Positions 54,512 through 62,046 of a stretch of DNA of 62,046 bases are shown here, in pieces. Numbering within the stretch: the first letter of the stretch is position 1; each line of letters begins with the position of its first letter. Position numbers and translations under genes: made by a program. This DNA is from Labrenzia sp. OB1 (GTDB taxonomy: Bacteria > Pseudomonadota > Alphaproteobacteria > Rhizobiales > Stappiaceae). The DNA is taken from positions 1-62,046 of the forward strand of contig NZ_JSEP01000027.1 in NCBI RefSeq assembly GCF_001624695.1, written 5' to 3'. The notes beneath the pieces were generated by a model. That model saw nothing but the letters and a program-made list of their open reading frames with translations. It was not told the origin of the DNA and made no database searches.

Positions 54512-55534
54512 ATGAAGTCATTGAAATATGCCCTTCTGGGCGGTCTTGCCGTGTTGTCCGCCAGTGCGATGGCGGACGAGCTGAACCTGATCTGTTCGGC
54601 TGACGTGGTGATCTGCGAAAAGCTGGTCAGCGAATTTGAGGCCAGTCATTCGGACATCGACGTGAACATGGTGCGTCTGTCGTCGGGAGAGGCTTTTGCA
54701 AAGATCCGGGCGGAGGCCCGCAACCCGCAAACCGATCTGTGGTGGGGCGGCACCGGCGACCCGCATCTTCAGGCCGGTCAGGACGGGCTGAGCGCGAAGT
54801 ATGAATCGCCGATGCTGGGTGAGCTGCAGGACTGGGCGCAAGGCCAGGCCAAGGTCTCCGACTATCATACCGTGGGGGTTTATTCCGGTGCGCTCGGCTG
54901 GGGCTACAACACCGAAATCCTTGAAGGAAAGGGCATCGCGCCGCCGAAGTGCTGGGCTGATCTGCTTGATCCGGCGCTGAAGGGCGAGATCCAGATCGCC
55001 GATCCGAATTCGTCTGGCACTGCCTACACGACGCTGGCGACGCTGGTGCAGTTGCTCGGCGAAGACGAGGCGTTCGACTTCCTCAAGAAGATGCACGCCA
55101 ATGTCTCGCAATACACCAAGTCGGGCAGTGCGCCTGTGAAGGCCGCCGCGCGCGGTGAAACCGGCCTGGGGATCGTGTTCCAGCATGATGCCGTTGCGCA
55201 GGCTGTGGCCGGTTTCCCGATCGGCGTTGTCGCTCCTTGCGAGGGAACGGGTTACGAGATCGGCTCCATGTCGATGGTCGAGGGGGCACAGAACCCCGAA
55301 GCTGCGAAGACATTTTACGATTGGGTGCTGACGGCGGAAGTCCAGAGCATGATGCCGGAGGCGGGTTCGTTCCAGATCCCCTCCAACGCCAGTGCAGAGG
55401 CGCCCAAGGAAGCTCCGGACCTGTCGACGATCAAGCTGATCGACTACGACTTCGCCGAATACGGCAGTGCGGATCGGCGCAAGGGGCTTCTGGCGCGCTG
55501 GGATAAAGAGGTCGGCTCGTTGCCGCTCCAGTAA
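54512..55534 (+). CDS. ABC importer periplasmic binding protein (AfuA/FbpA-like)
   Basis: A 340-residue exported protein from ATG 54512 (GGAGGAAATC upstream). Signal peptide 1-22 (ending SASAMA), then two-lobed type-II binding fold: LNLICSADVVICEKLVSEFE, NPQTDLWWGGTGDPHLQAGQ, TVGVYSGALGWGYN and GETGLGIVFQHDA. The family includes Fe3+ and sugar-phosphate (AfuA) binding proteins; the tyrosine pair used for iron is not obvious. With the phosphatase downstream, a phosphorylated ligand is more likely. Confidence 0.85.
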   Translation: MKSLKYALLGGLAVLSASAMADELNLICSADVVICEKLVSEFEASHSDIDVNMVRLSSGEAFAKIRAEARNPQTDLWWGGTGDPHLQAGQDGLSAKYESPMLGELQDWAQGQAKVSDYHTVGVYSGALGWGYNTEILEGKGIAPPKCWADLLDPALKGEIQIADPNSSGTAYTTLATLVQLLGEDEAFDFLKKMHANVSQYTKSGSAPVKAAARGETGLGIVFQHDAVAQAVAGFPIGVVAPCEGTGYEIGSMSMVEGAQNPEAAKTFYDWVLTAEVQSMMPEAGSFQIPSNASAEAPKEAPDLSTIKLIDYDFAEYGSADRRKGLLARWDKEVGSLPLQ

Positions 55535-55546
55535 ATCCCTGACAGG

Positions 55547-55570
55547 GCGGGTGGCCTTCCGGTCACCCGC
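55547..55570 (+). other. Intercistronic hairpin in the ABC operon
   Basis: GCGGGTGGCC (55547-55556) pairs with GGTCACCCGC (55561-55570) around TTCC, with one mismatch. No T-run. Such a stem between a binding-protein gene and its permease usually protects the upstream mRNA, raising binding-protein yield; inferred here. Confidence 0.6.
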
Positions 55571-55602
55571 TGCCTTGCCTTCCAGACCCATCGGACCGAT
55601 CC

Positions 55603-57813
55603 ATGACATCCAGAGACAACCGCAGGCTCGATCTGATCCTTGCGGCCGGGGTCTTCGCGTTGATCGCGTTGCCCTGGTACCGCATTCGCTCGGGCTTTTT
55701 CAGTTTCGAATGGCTGGAAGATTTCATTTCTTCAGAAAAACTCTGGCCGGGTTTGGTGCAGGGATTGACGGGGCGCTGGCAGCTCTGGCCGGTTCTGGCG
55801 CTGCTCGTCGTTGCCGTCTTGCTGCGGTTGACACAGGCTCCCGGAAAACGCGGTGGTGCGCTGATTGCCGTCGGCGCGGCGGGTCTCGCCTGGATGCTGG
55901 CCGAGGGGTTGGCAATCGGCCTGCGCGGCTGGAACTGGGGTCTGCTTGAAGCGACCTTCGGGGATGTCGCAGGACAGCAGGCATTCGGTGCCGGCGCCGT
56001 TGTGCTGGGCACGCTCTTTGCCCTGATGATCGCCTTTGGCGCTGCCGAGCGCGGCGCCCTCAAGGGCGATGCCTTCGTGCTGGGCGCGATCACGCTGCTG
56101 GTGCTGCTGGTCGCGACGTTTGTTTTCTATCCGCTGGTGTCGATGTTCACCGGCGCGTTCCAGGAATTCGACGGGTCGTTCACCAGCGAGGGCGTGCGCC
56201 GGAACATCGTCGATCCGAAAATCTGGTCACTGGCCTGCTTCTGGGGTGGAAACTGCGGCGTCGCATGGCGCACCTTCTTCCTTGCGATCTGCACCGCGAC
56301 CGGGACGACGCTGCTCGGCCTGGTGTTCGCGCTGGTGGCAACGCGGACGGGCTTCAGGTTTAAGAAATCGCTGCGCCTGCTGACGGTGCTGCCGATCATC
56401 ACGCCGCCCTTCGTCGTCGGTCTTGCGCTGACCATGCTGCTGGGGCGTTCCGGATCGCTGACCCAGGTGATCGAGGCGGCCACAGGCTGGGAACTGGGGC
56501 GCTGGCTTTATGGGCTGACCGGCATCTGGATCGCCCAGATGCTGAGTTTCACCCCGATTTCCTTCCTCGTCCTGATCGGGGTCGTGGACGGGATCAGCCC
56601 GTCGATGGAAGAGGCCAGCCAGACGCTACGATCCGACCGCTGGCGGACCTTCCGCAAGGTCTCGCTGCCGCTGATGGCTCCGGGGCTGGCGAACGCCTTC
56701 CTGATCGGCTTCATCGAGTCGATGGCCGACTTCGGCAACCCGCTGGTGCTGGGCGGTTCCGGCGGAGTGCTGTCGACGGAAATCTTTTTCGCCGTGGTGG
56801 GGGCGCAGAACGATCCGTCCCGCGCGGCGGTGCTGGCGATGATCCTTCTGTTCTTCACCCTTTCGGCCTTCCTGGCGCAGCGGCTTTGGCTGTCCGGCCG
56901 CAACTATGCGACGGTGACCGGCAAGGGCGACGGCGGGCGGCATATCAGTCTGCCGCGCCGGGTCGGCTGGCCGGTGATCACCGTGGCTGTCGCCTGGGCC
57001 GCCTTCACCATCACGGTCTATGCGATGATCCTGTTCGGCGGTTTCGTGAAGATCTGGGGTCTCGACCATTCCCTGACGCTCGACCACTACGCCAAGGCCT
57101 TCGGCGTTGGCTGGGACAACGGTGTCCTTTGGACCGGCGTTGCCTGGGACAGTTTCTGGACGACGATGGAGATCGCGCTGATCGCCGCGCCACTGACCGC
57201 GGCGGTGGGGCTGCTGACCGCATGGCTGATCGTGCGTCAGAGGTTCCCCGGGCGCGGGGTGTTCGAATTCGCGCTGATGATGAGCTTTGCCATTCCCGGC
57301 ACGGTGATCGGCATCAGCTACATCATGGCGTTCAACCTGCCGCCGCTGCAGATGACCGGCACCGCGGCGATCCTGATTGCCTGCTTCGTCTTCCGCAACA
57401 TGCCTGTGGGCGTGCGCGGCGGGGTGGCGGCCATGGCGCAGCTCGACGGCTCGCTTGACGAGGCATCCCTGACGCTGGGGGCCAGTTCCGGCCGGACCAT
57501 GCGCAAGGTGATCCTGCCGTTGATGCGCCCGGCGATCCTCGCCGCACTGGTCTACAGTTTCGTGCGGGCAATCACCTCGATCTCGGCGGTGATCTTTCTG
57601 GTCAGCGCGAAATACAACATGGCCACGGCCTATATCGTCGGGCTGGTCGAGAACGGCGAATACGGCATCGCCATCGCCTATTCCTCGGTCCTGATCCTGG
57701 TGATGATCACCGTCATCGGCGGCTTCCAGCTGCTGGTCGGGGAACGCCGCATCCGGCGGGGCGAGGAAAAGGCCGCCAATTCCAGTTTTTCTGCAAAGGA
57801 AGCACGAGCATGA
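55603..57813 (+). CDS. ABC importer permease, two-domain (FbpB/AfuB-like)
   Basis: A 736-residue fused permease. After an N-terminal membrane region (about 1-160, four or five helices), two BPD-type halves follow: the first with EAA-like loop EEASQTLRSDRWRTFRKVSL (about residue 340) and the second with DEASLTLGASSGRTMRKVIL (about 620-640), each typical of the ATPase-contact loop. The fused architecture matches FbpB/AfuB. ATG 55603, no strong ribosome site; its stop overlaps the ATPase ATG. Confidence 0.9.
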   Translation: MTSRDNRRLDLILAAGVFALIALPWYRIRSGFFSFEWLEDFISSEKLWPGLVQGLTGRWQLWPVLALLVVAVLLRLTQAPGKRGGALIAVGAAGLAWMLAEGLAIGLRGWNWGLLEATFGDVAGQQAFGAGAVVLGTLFALMIAFGAAERGALKGDAFVLGAITLLVLLVATFVFYPLVSMFTGAFQEFDGSFTSEGVRRNIVDPKIWSLACFWGGNCGVAWRTFFLAICTATGTTLLGLVFALVATRTGFRFKKSLRLLTVLPIITPPFVVGLALTMLLGRSGSLTQVIEAATGWELGRWLYGLTGIWIAQMLSFTPISFLVLIGVVDGISPSMEEASQTLRSDRWRTFRKVSLPLMAPGLANAFLIGFIESMADFGNPLVLGGSGGVLSTEIFFAVVGAQNDPSRAAVLAMILLFFTLSAFLAQRLWLSGRNYATVTGKGDGGRHISLPRRVGWPVITVAVAWAAFTITVYAMILFGGFVKIWGLDHSLTLDHYAKAFGVGWDNGVLWTGVAWDSFWTTMEIALIAAPLTAAVGLLTAWLIVRQRFPGRGVFEFALMMSFAIPGTVIGISYIMAFNLPPLQMTGTAAILIACFVFRNMPVGVRGGVAAMAQLDGSLDEASLTLGASSGRTMRKVILPLMRPAILAALVYSFVRAITSISAVIFLVSAKYNMATAYIVGLVENGEYGIAIAYSSVLILVMITVIGGFQLLVGERRIRRGEEKAANSSFSAKEARA

Positions 57814-58883
57814 CGCAGACAAAAGGCGCTGTGGCGTTCCGCAACGTGCGGAAGACCTTCGGCAGTTTCACCGCCATTCCCGATCTGACGCTGGACATCG
57901 AGCCCGGCAAGCTGGTCACCCTGCTGGGGCCGTCCGGCTGCGGCAAGACAACGACGCTGCGGATGCTGGCGGGGCTGGAAAGCCCGACGGACGGGCAGAT
58001 CCTGATCGGCGGCGACGATGTCACCCGCCTGCCTGCCGACCGGCGCGACGTGTCGATGGTGTTCCAGAGTTATGCGCTGTTCCCGCATATGCGCGTCGGG
58101 CAGAACGTGGCCTACGGGCTGGAAGCGGGCGGCATGAAATCGGCCGAGGCGCGCAAGCGCGCGGAAGAGGCGCTGGAACTGGTGGGCCTCTCCGGCCTTG
58201 CGGGCCGGTTGCCGGCGGAACTCTCCGGCGGTCAGCAGCAACGCGTCGCTGTGGCCCGGGCGCTGGTGCTCGAGCCACAGGTGCTTCTGCTGGACGAACC
58301 GCTGTCGAACCTCGATGCACGGCTGCGCCGCAAGGTGCGCACGGACATTCGCGAACTGCAGCAGCGGATCGGTCTCACCGCCGTTTACGTCACCCACGAT
58401 CAGGAGGAGGCGCTCGCCGTCTCCGACACCATCGTGGTGATGAAGGAGGGCAAGGTCGCGCAGATCGGCACGCCCCGCGAACTTTACGAATCCCCTGCCT
58501 CGGACTTCATCGCCGACTTCATCGGCGAGGCGAATGTGGTCGACGGCCGCGTGCTGTCGGTGGAAGGCGATGTTGCGCAGGTCGAGCTGGGCGGCGTGAC
58601 GCTGTCCTTGCCGTCACGCGGCCAGTCGCCCGGACCCACGCAGATATCGCTGCGCTCGAACGCGCTGAAAGTGACGGTTGCCGGAAAGGGCGATGGAACG
58701 GGCATAAAGGGCACCATCGCCTCTTCTGCCTATCTCGGCGATCACGTCGAATATGAAATCGACGGCCCGCTGGGGCGGATTTTCGTGGTCGACGATGAGA
58801 GCGACACGCCTTTGTCATCGGGCACGGGGGTTGCTCTGGAAGTGCGCCCGCGCGGCGTTGCGCTGATCCCGGGGACTGCATGA
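57810..58883 (+). CDS. ABC importer ATP-binding protein (FbpC/AfuC-like)
   Basis: A 357-residue ATPase. Walker A GPSGCGKTT (about 35-43), signature LSGGQQQR (about 136-143), Walker B VLLLDEPLSNLD (about 155-166), switch His in VTHDQEEALAVSD. The C-terminal 110 residues form a TOBE/OB-type regulatory domain. Coupled by ATGA to the permease and again by ATGA to the phosphatase gene. Confidence 0.94.
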   Translation: MTQTKGAVAFRNVRKTFGSFTAIPDLTLDIEPGKLVTLLGPSGCGKTTTLRMLAGLESPTDGQILIGGDDVTRLPADRRDVSMVFQSYALFPHMRVGQNVAYGLEAGGMKSAEARKRAEEALELVGLSGLAGRLPAELSGGQQQRVAVARALVLEPQVLLLDEPLSNLDARLRRKVRTDIRELQQRIGLTAVYVTHDQEEALAVSDTIVVMKEGKVAQIGTPRELYESPASDFIADFIGEANVVDGRVLSVEGDVAQVELGGVTLSLPSRGQSPGPTQISLRSNALKVTVAGKGDGTGIKGTIASSAYLGDHVEYEIDGPLGRIFVVDDESDTPLSSGTGVALEVRPRGVALIPGTA

Positions 58884-59686
58884 TGCTGAATGATCTGAAT
58901 GCGGAACGCTTGAGCCTGGCGGTCGATCTGGCCCGCCGCGCCGGTGACCTGGCGCTGGAGTATTTTCATCGGCGCGATGCGCTGGTCGTGGAGACGAAAC
59001 GCCATGTGACCGATCTGGTGTCCGAGGCGGACCGGGAAGTCGAAACGCTGATCCGCAGCGCCCTGGACAAGGCCTTTCCGGACGACGCGCAACTGGGCGA
59101 AGAGCACGGGCTGAGCGAAGGCCGGTCCGGCTTCACCTGGGTGATCGATCCTATCGACGGGACCGCGCCGTTCCTGAACGGCTTGCCGGGGTGGTGTGTT
59201 TCCATCGGCGCCTGCGACAGCGACGGCCCGGCGCTGGGCGTGATCTACGCACCGGTGCTGGACGAGCTTTTCGTGGCCTTCCGGGGCCAGGGCGCGACGC
59301 TCAACGGCGCGCCGATCCGCGTGCTCGACGGCGATCTGCGCGCCGGTCTGCTGGGCATCGGCGCGAACGACCGGGTGGCGAGCAAACGCGTCGGCCAGAT
59401 GTTGACCGAGCTGATGGACGCCGGCGCCGGCTGGATGCGCTACGGCTCCGGCGCGCTGATGCTGGCCTGGGTCGCCGCCGGCCGCCTGACCGGCTACGCC
59501 GAACCGCGCATGAGTGCCTGGGACTGCATGGCGGGCTATGTCCTCATCCTTGAGGCCGGCGGCCGCGTTCTGCCCTTCCCCGACGGCCCGGGCCTGACCC
59601 TCCCCGCACCGGTTCTGGGCGCCTCGTCAGGGGCGTATGATGAACTTCGGGATATTTGTGCTTTTGGGTCTGCGCCGGATTGGTAG
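58880..59686 (+). CDS. Inositol-monophosphatase-family phosphatase
   Basis: A 268-residue FIG-superfamily enzyme. Metal site: GEEHG (about 74-78), WVIDPIDGTAPFLNGLPGW (about 90-108) and SAWDCMAG (about 213-220). It hydrolyses a phosphate monoester such as inositol-1-phosphate, histidinol phosphate or a sugar phosphate. As the last gene of the ABC operon, overlapping the ATPase gene by 4 bases (ATGA), it likely dephosphorylates the imported ligand after entry. Confidence 0.9.
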   Translation: MMLNDLNAERLSLAVDLARRAGDLALEYFHRRDALVVETKRHVTDLVSEADREVETLIRSALDKAFPDDAQLGEEHGLSEGRSGFTWVIDPIDGTAPFLNGLPGWCVSIGACDSDGPALGVIYAPVLDELFVAFRGQGATLNGAPIRVLDGDLRAGLLGIGANDRVASKRVGQMLTELMDAGAGWMRYGSGALMLAWVAAGRLTGYAEPRMSAWDCMAGYVLILEAGGRVLPFPDGPGLTLPAPVLGASSGAYDELRDICAFGSAPDW

Positions 59687-60281
59687 AGGTTGGGGGAGGG
59701 TGGTTGGCCTTCTTGCTTGCGGGCCATTCACCAACGGAAACGTGTCTCGGCGGGTTCATCTGTCCGCAGTCGGGTTCAAAAATCAATTTGCCGACTGTCC
59801 GCTTCGGACGTTTGGTGGTTCATAATCAGATGTCCAAAGCCGCCATTCGTTGCGAACTGATCGAACGCCCAGAATGGGCGAAAAGTGGACATTTTCTGCG
59901 GGACAACTGAACAGCAGATCTCACTTGAAAGTGGCCATTCATTTGGTAGATACCCGCGCCTGGCTTGGAATGATTTTCCGTGAAACTCAAAGGGTTCTTG
60001 CGGGAGGTGACGCGCGACTTTCGTGCCCCACAGAAACGGCAAGACTCGCGTATTTCGACGATGGTTGTAGACACACTGCCAAAGGGCGGCAAAGGTCGTT
60101 TTGTGGCCGCGCGAGCCAAGCGCTCCCGCCTCTATTGAATGCCCGGACAGCGTGGTTTGCAAATCGTGACTCAGCCTCCGCGCAAATTACACGCGCTTAG
60201 ATTGTATTTTGAGATTCGGCGCGTATACCTTAGAGTTGTATTAAAAGGCCATTTTGTTCATTTTATTTGAGAAATTCTGAA
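59687..60281. other. 595-base gap, no supported gene
   Basis: Several open frames on both strands (up to 128 residues on the minus strand, 59776-60162) have unbiased codons and no ribosome site. A small hairpin CGCCCA gaa TGGGCG is at 59866-59880. The text looks like a degenerate dispersed element or remnant; I cannot name it. Confidence 0.45.
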
Positions 60282-60482
60282 ATGAGAATTGGTAGGATCA
60301 CTTGTGCAGCGCTTTTCGCTTTTCTTGCGTTACAACCTGTCTTGGCTCAAAGCGACGACAACTTGCTTATCGGCGCATGGAAAATTGCTAATCTGCATCA
60401 CGAAAACAGCCTAGTCTCGAGTGATCGGATTTCCCAAGCCAAACGACAAACAGGGATTGCGTTTGAAAGGAACAGGAAATGA
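60282..60482 (+). CDS. Small exported protein, first gene of the low-GC cassette
   Basis: A 66-residue protein from ATG 60282. Signal peptide 1-24 (MRIGRITCAALFAFLALQPV, then LAQ). The mature peptide, about 42 residues, is polar (DDNLLIGAWKIANLHHENSL) with no recognised domain. ATGA overlap with the next gene (stop 60480-60482). AT-rich relative to flanking genes. Function unknown. Confidence 0.6.
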   Translation: MRIGRITCAALFAFLALQPVLAQSDDNLLIGAWKIANLHHENSLVSSDRISQAKRQTGIAFERNRK

Positions 60483-61327
60483 GCAATGGCATCAGAATTC
60501 TCGCCGAACTTCACCCGATTTTTTTGGTTTGTCTCGGGATAGGTATGGTCGCATTGGTGTGGGTTCTGTCTTCAATTTCTTTGTACTTGCAAAAGAACAG
60601 GGGGCTTTCGCTTGCGGACGCAAAGGAGGAAATGGAGGTCCGAAAGGCCTTTTTCACGATTGCCGGTATGATCGGTATTGTAGTTACGCTTGCCTTCACA
60701 GCCTCCGAACTTTCTGTTGCTGTTCGGGCAGAGAACCGAGAGCAGCTCTATGCAGCATTGGGGCAATTGGCCGCCACCGACGCACAAGGCCCCGAGGTGA
60801 GCGCCGCTGCGCTTCTTCAACTTGGCAAGCTTGGCGCTACGTCTGAAGATGATTTGCCGGCGCTCGTTCGCGTTGTGAATGCATATTTGGCAGCCAACGC
60901 GAAGTCCCCGGTGACAGAGCATAACGATAGCGATGTCACCCGACCAGATATCGAAGTAGCGATGTCGGTGCTGTCCGATCTCGTAAGTGAGAAACCCGAT
61001 CTTGGGTCGCTGGTTAGATTAAAGGGATTGGACTTGCGATATCTCCGCGCCCACGAACTATTCCTACCATACGCACGTCTTATTGATGTCAATCTGAGTG
61101 GCGCGTCACTGAAGGGTGCTGAGTTTTCAAACGCCGAGTTTGTCAGCGTTGTGATTGAGAACGGAAATTTTTCCGAGGTTGGCCTTTCAGGATCTTCCCT
61201 CCGAGGGCTGGTTTTAGCTGGTACGCCTTACAAGGGCACCGGTTTTTGTGAAAGTGACGCTGACAATCGCCGCATTGAAATTGACGACCACGTTCGCTGG
61301 ACTACAGAGGAGTGCCAAAATGACTGA
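60479..61327 (+). CDS. Two-helix membrane protein with C-terminal pentapeptide repeats
   Basis: A 282-residue protein. Two membrane segments (about 14-37, FLVCLGIGMVALVWVLSSIS, and about 58-80), a helical middle (about 85-180), then about ten pentapeptide-like repeats (residues about 185-245; LSGAS LKGAE FSNAE form) that would build a right-handed quadrilateral helix, then a Cys-ended tail. No family recognised. It overlaps both neighbours. Lower GC than most of the window suggests transfer. Confidence 0.7.
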   Translation: MSNGIRILAELHPIFLVCLGIGMVALVWVLSSISLYLQKNRGLSLADAKEEMEVRKAFFTIAGMIGIVVTLAFTASELSVAVRAENREQLYAALGQLAATDAQGPEVSAAALLQLGKLGATSEDDLPALVRVVNAYLAANAKSPVTEHNDSDVTRPDIEVAMSVLSDLVSEKPDLGSLVRLKGLDLRYLRAHELFLPYARLIDVNLSGASLKGAEFSNAEFVSVVIENGNFSEVGLSGSSLRGLVLAGTPYKGTGFCESDADNRRIEIDDHVRWTTEECQND

Positions 61328-61748
61328 GGACATTGACAGACTGCGCAGGCTGCTTGTGACCACTTTATGCGCGAGCCCGTTTGTTTTTCCTAACGTTCTG
61401 CACGCCAATTCCCTGCAAGTGAATTTCTACTATGCTCGCAGTGGTCGTTTTACGGCCTATGGCTCTGACAACGTCTTTTCTGGAGGACTGTTGATCGATC
61501 CGGACATTGCTGGAGAGCTAGAGCAAGAGCTTACCCAAAGATCTAAGGCGGCTGGTTACCTTCTCGATCTTACCGTCGGCACCAATCGAAATTTGCCAGC
61601 TCTCCTCTCTCTTTCTCTCGAGGTGCTGTCAGAATTCGACGTGGGGCTCTTCTTCGCAGCTACATTGACGAAAGAAGGTGAGATCGAACCCGACATTCTT
61701 ACACCGGTCAGAACGCAGCATGAGGCCGACTTTTTCTCCGCTGGTTAG
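61320..61748 (+). CDS. Unknown exported protein, third gene of the low-GC cassette
   Basis: A 142-residue protein from ATG 61320, overlapping the previous stop by 8 bases. The start has an acidic-basic n-region then a hydrophobic core (LLVTTLCASPFVFPNVLHAN), a possible signal peptide. The rest, with FYYARSGRFTAYGSDNVFSG and LLSLSLEVLSEFDVGLFFAA, has no recognised domain. A frame reaching back to 61248 is a read-through. Confidence 0.6.
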   Translation: MTEDIDRLRRLLVTTLCASPFVFPNVLHANSLQVNFYYARSGRFTAYGSDNVFSGGLLIDPDIAGELEQELTQRSKAAGYLLDLTVGTNRNLPALLSLSLEVLSEFDVGLFFAATLTKEGEIEPDILTPVRTQHEADFFSAG

Positions 61749-61762
61749 TAACCGGCCGATTG

Positions 61763-62046
61763 TTACCGCGGCGATTGGGCCTTGACGCGGGCAATGACGT
61801 GGGGATCTGAGACGAAGTCATCGAGGAAGCCGTTCCAGTTTTCGGTTGAGCTTCTGGCTTCGGCGAGCATGTCTTTCAATTCGTGGATGCCGTCGTCGGT
61901 GAGCGCTGTAATATAGTCGTCCTGACCTGTTTGGACGCTGACGATGCTGCCATAGGTCAGGTTGTCATCGTTTTCGACGATGGCCTCCAGGAGCTCGAGG
62001 TCTTCACCTTGCAACTGCGCGACACAGGCGAGTGTGGTGACATGAG
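61763..62046 (-). CDS. Unknown protein, partial at window edge
   Basis: The frame is open from the right edge of the window to TGA 61763, so at least 93 residues. It has no ATG start inside the window; a TTG at 62014 lacks a ribosome site. Its C-terminal part is acidic (EDLELLEAIVENDDNLTYGS, then DDGIHELKDMLAEARSSTENW). Normal GC content; it converges on the low-GC cassette. No family recognised. Confidence 0.5.
   Translation of the reverse strand, partial: HVTTLACVAQLQGEDLELLEAIVENDDNLTYGSIVSVQTGQDDYITALTDDGIHELKDMLAEARSSTENWNGFLDDFVSDPHVIARVKAQSPR

Noticed and set aside
54512..58883. Iron(III) ABC transporter as the function of the importer
   Set aside because: The phosphatase and LacI regulator argue against it; iron ligands are not evident. 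Kept as an alternative only.
59776..60162. 128-residue minus-strand ORF
   Set aside because: No codon bias, no ribosome site, unlike any domain; probably a non-coding or degenerate region.

Overview
The window is about 62 kb of high-GC bacterial chromosome with dense genes on both strands and alphaproteobacterial character. Crotonyl-CoA carboxylase/reductase, ethylmalonyl-CoA mutase and a double-hotdog mesaconyl-CoA hydratase show an ethylmalonyl-CoA (EMC) pathway. The gene set (IalB-family protein, RES/Xre toxin-antitoxin, IorAB-type molybdenum hydroxylase) resembles marine Hyphomicrobiales such as Roseibium/Labrenzia; the genus is inferred, not proven. No rRNA, tRNA, CRISPR array or complete insertion sequence was recognised.

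Layout. 1-620: 3' remnant of an IS630-type transposase and two dispersed palindromes. 619-6.7 kb: queuosine-precursor transporter, rpmB, a DUF3108 protein, accA, a lipoprotein L,D-transpeptidase and mesaconyl-CoA hydratase. 6.7-9.0 kb: a sulfur island (periplasmic rhodanese, YeeE/YedE permease, tiny exported protein). 9.5-17 kb: typA, a marR-efflux pair, folP-folK, a ferredoxin-like protein and argG. 17-20.5 kb: a TetR regulator divergent from a two-subunit molybdenum hydroxylase. 20.6-32.6 kb: rlmN, IalB-like protein, ECF sigma factor overlapping a VanX-type dipeptidase, a caspase-like protein, an RNA methyltransferase, a MITE-like element, a quinone oxidoreductase, xth, a GH25 lysozyme and several small envelope proteins. 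32.9-39.4 kb: ccr and ecm transcribed divergently, followed by a bicarbonate transporter (sbtA), its PII-like partner (sbtB) and a beta-carbonic anhydrase. 39.4-46.5 kb: a chemoreceptor, asd, a decaying three-gene catabolic operon and arsR-arsC. 46.7-53.3 kb: a small exported protein, an efflux permease, a phytase-esterase-like protein behind tandem Pho-box-like repeats, a YqaA protein, a RES/Xre toxin-antitoxin pair and a spermidine-synthase-like protein. 53.4-59.7 kb: LacI regulator and an AfuABC/FbpABC-type ABC importer translationally coupled to an inositol-monophosphatase-family enzyme. 59.7-62 kb: a gene-poor stretch, then a low-GC cassette of three overlapping unknown genes, and a partial gene at the edge.

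The main metabolic theme is C2 and one-carbon assimilation. Ccr consumes CO2, acetyl-CoA carboxylase consumes bicarbonate, and sbtA-sbtB-carbonic anhydrase beside ccr/ecm could supply and interconvert both. The strongest candidates for undescribed biology are that bicarbonate module, the 60.3-61.7 kb cassette, and the ABC-plus-phosphatase locus, which I read as a phosphorylated sugar or polyol uptake system. Two neighbouring genes at 42.9-44.4 kb are broken by a one-base frameshift and an internal deletion.
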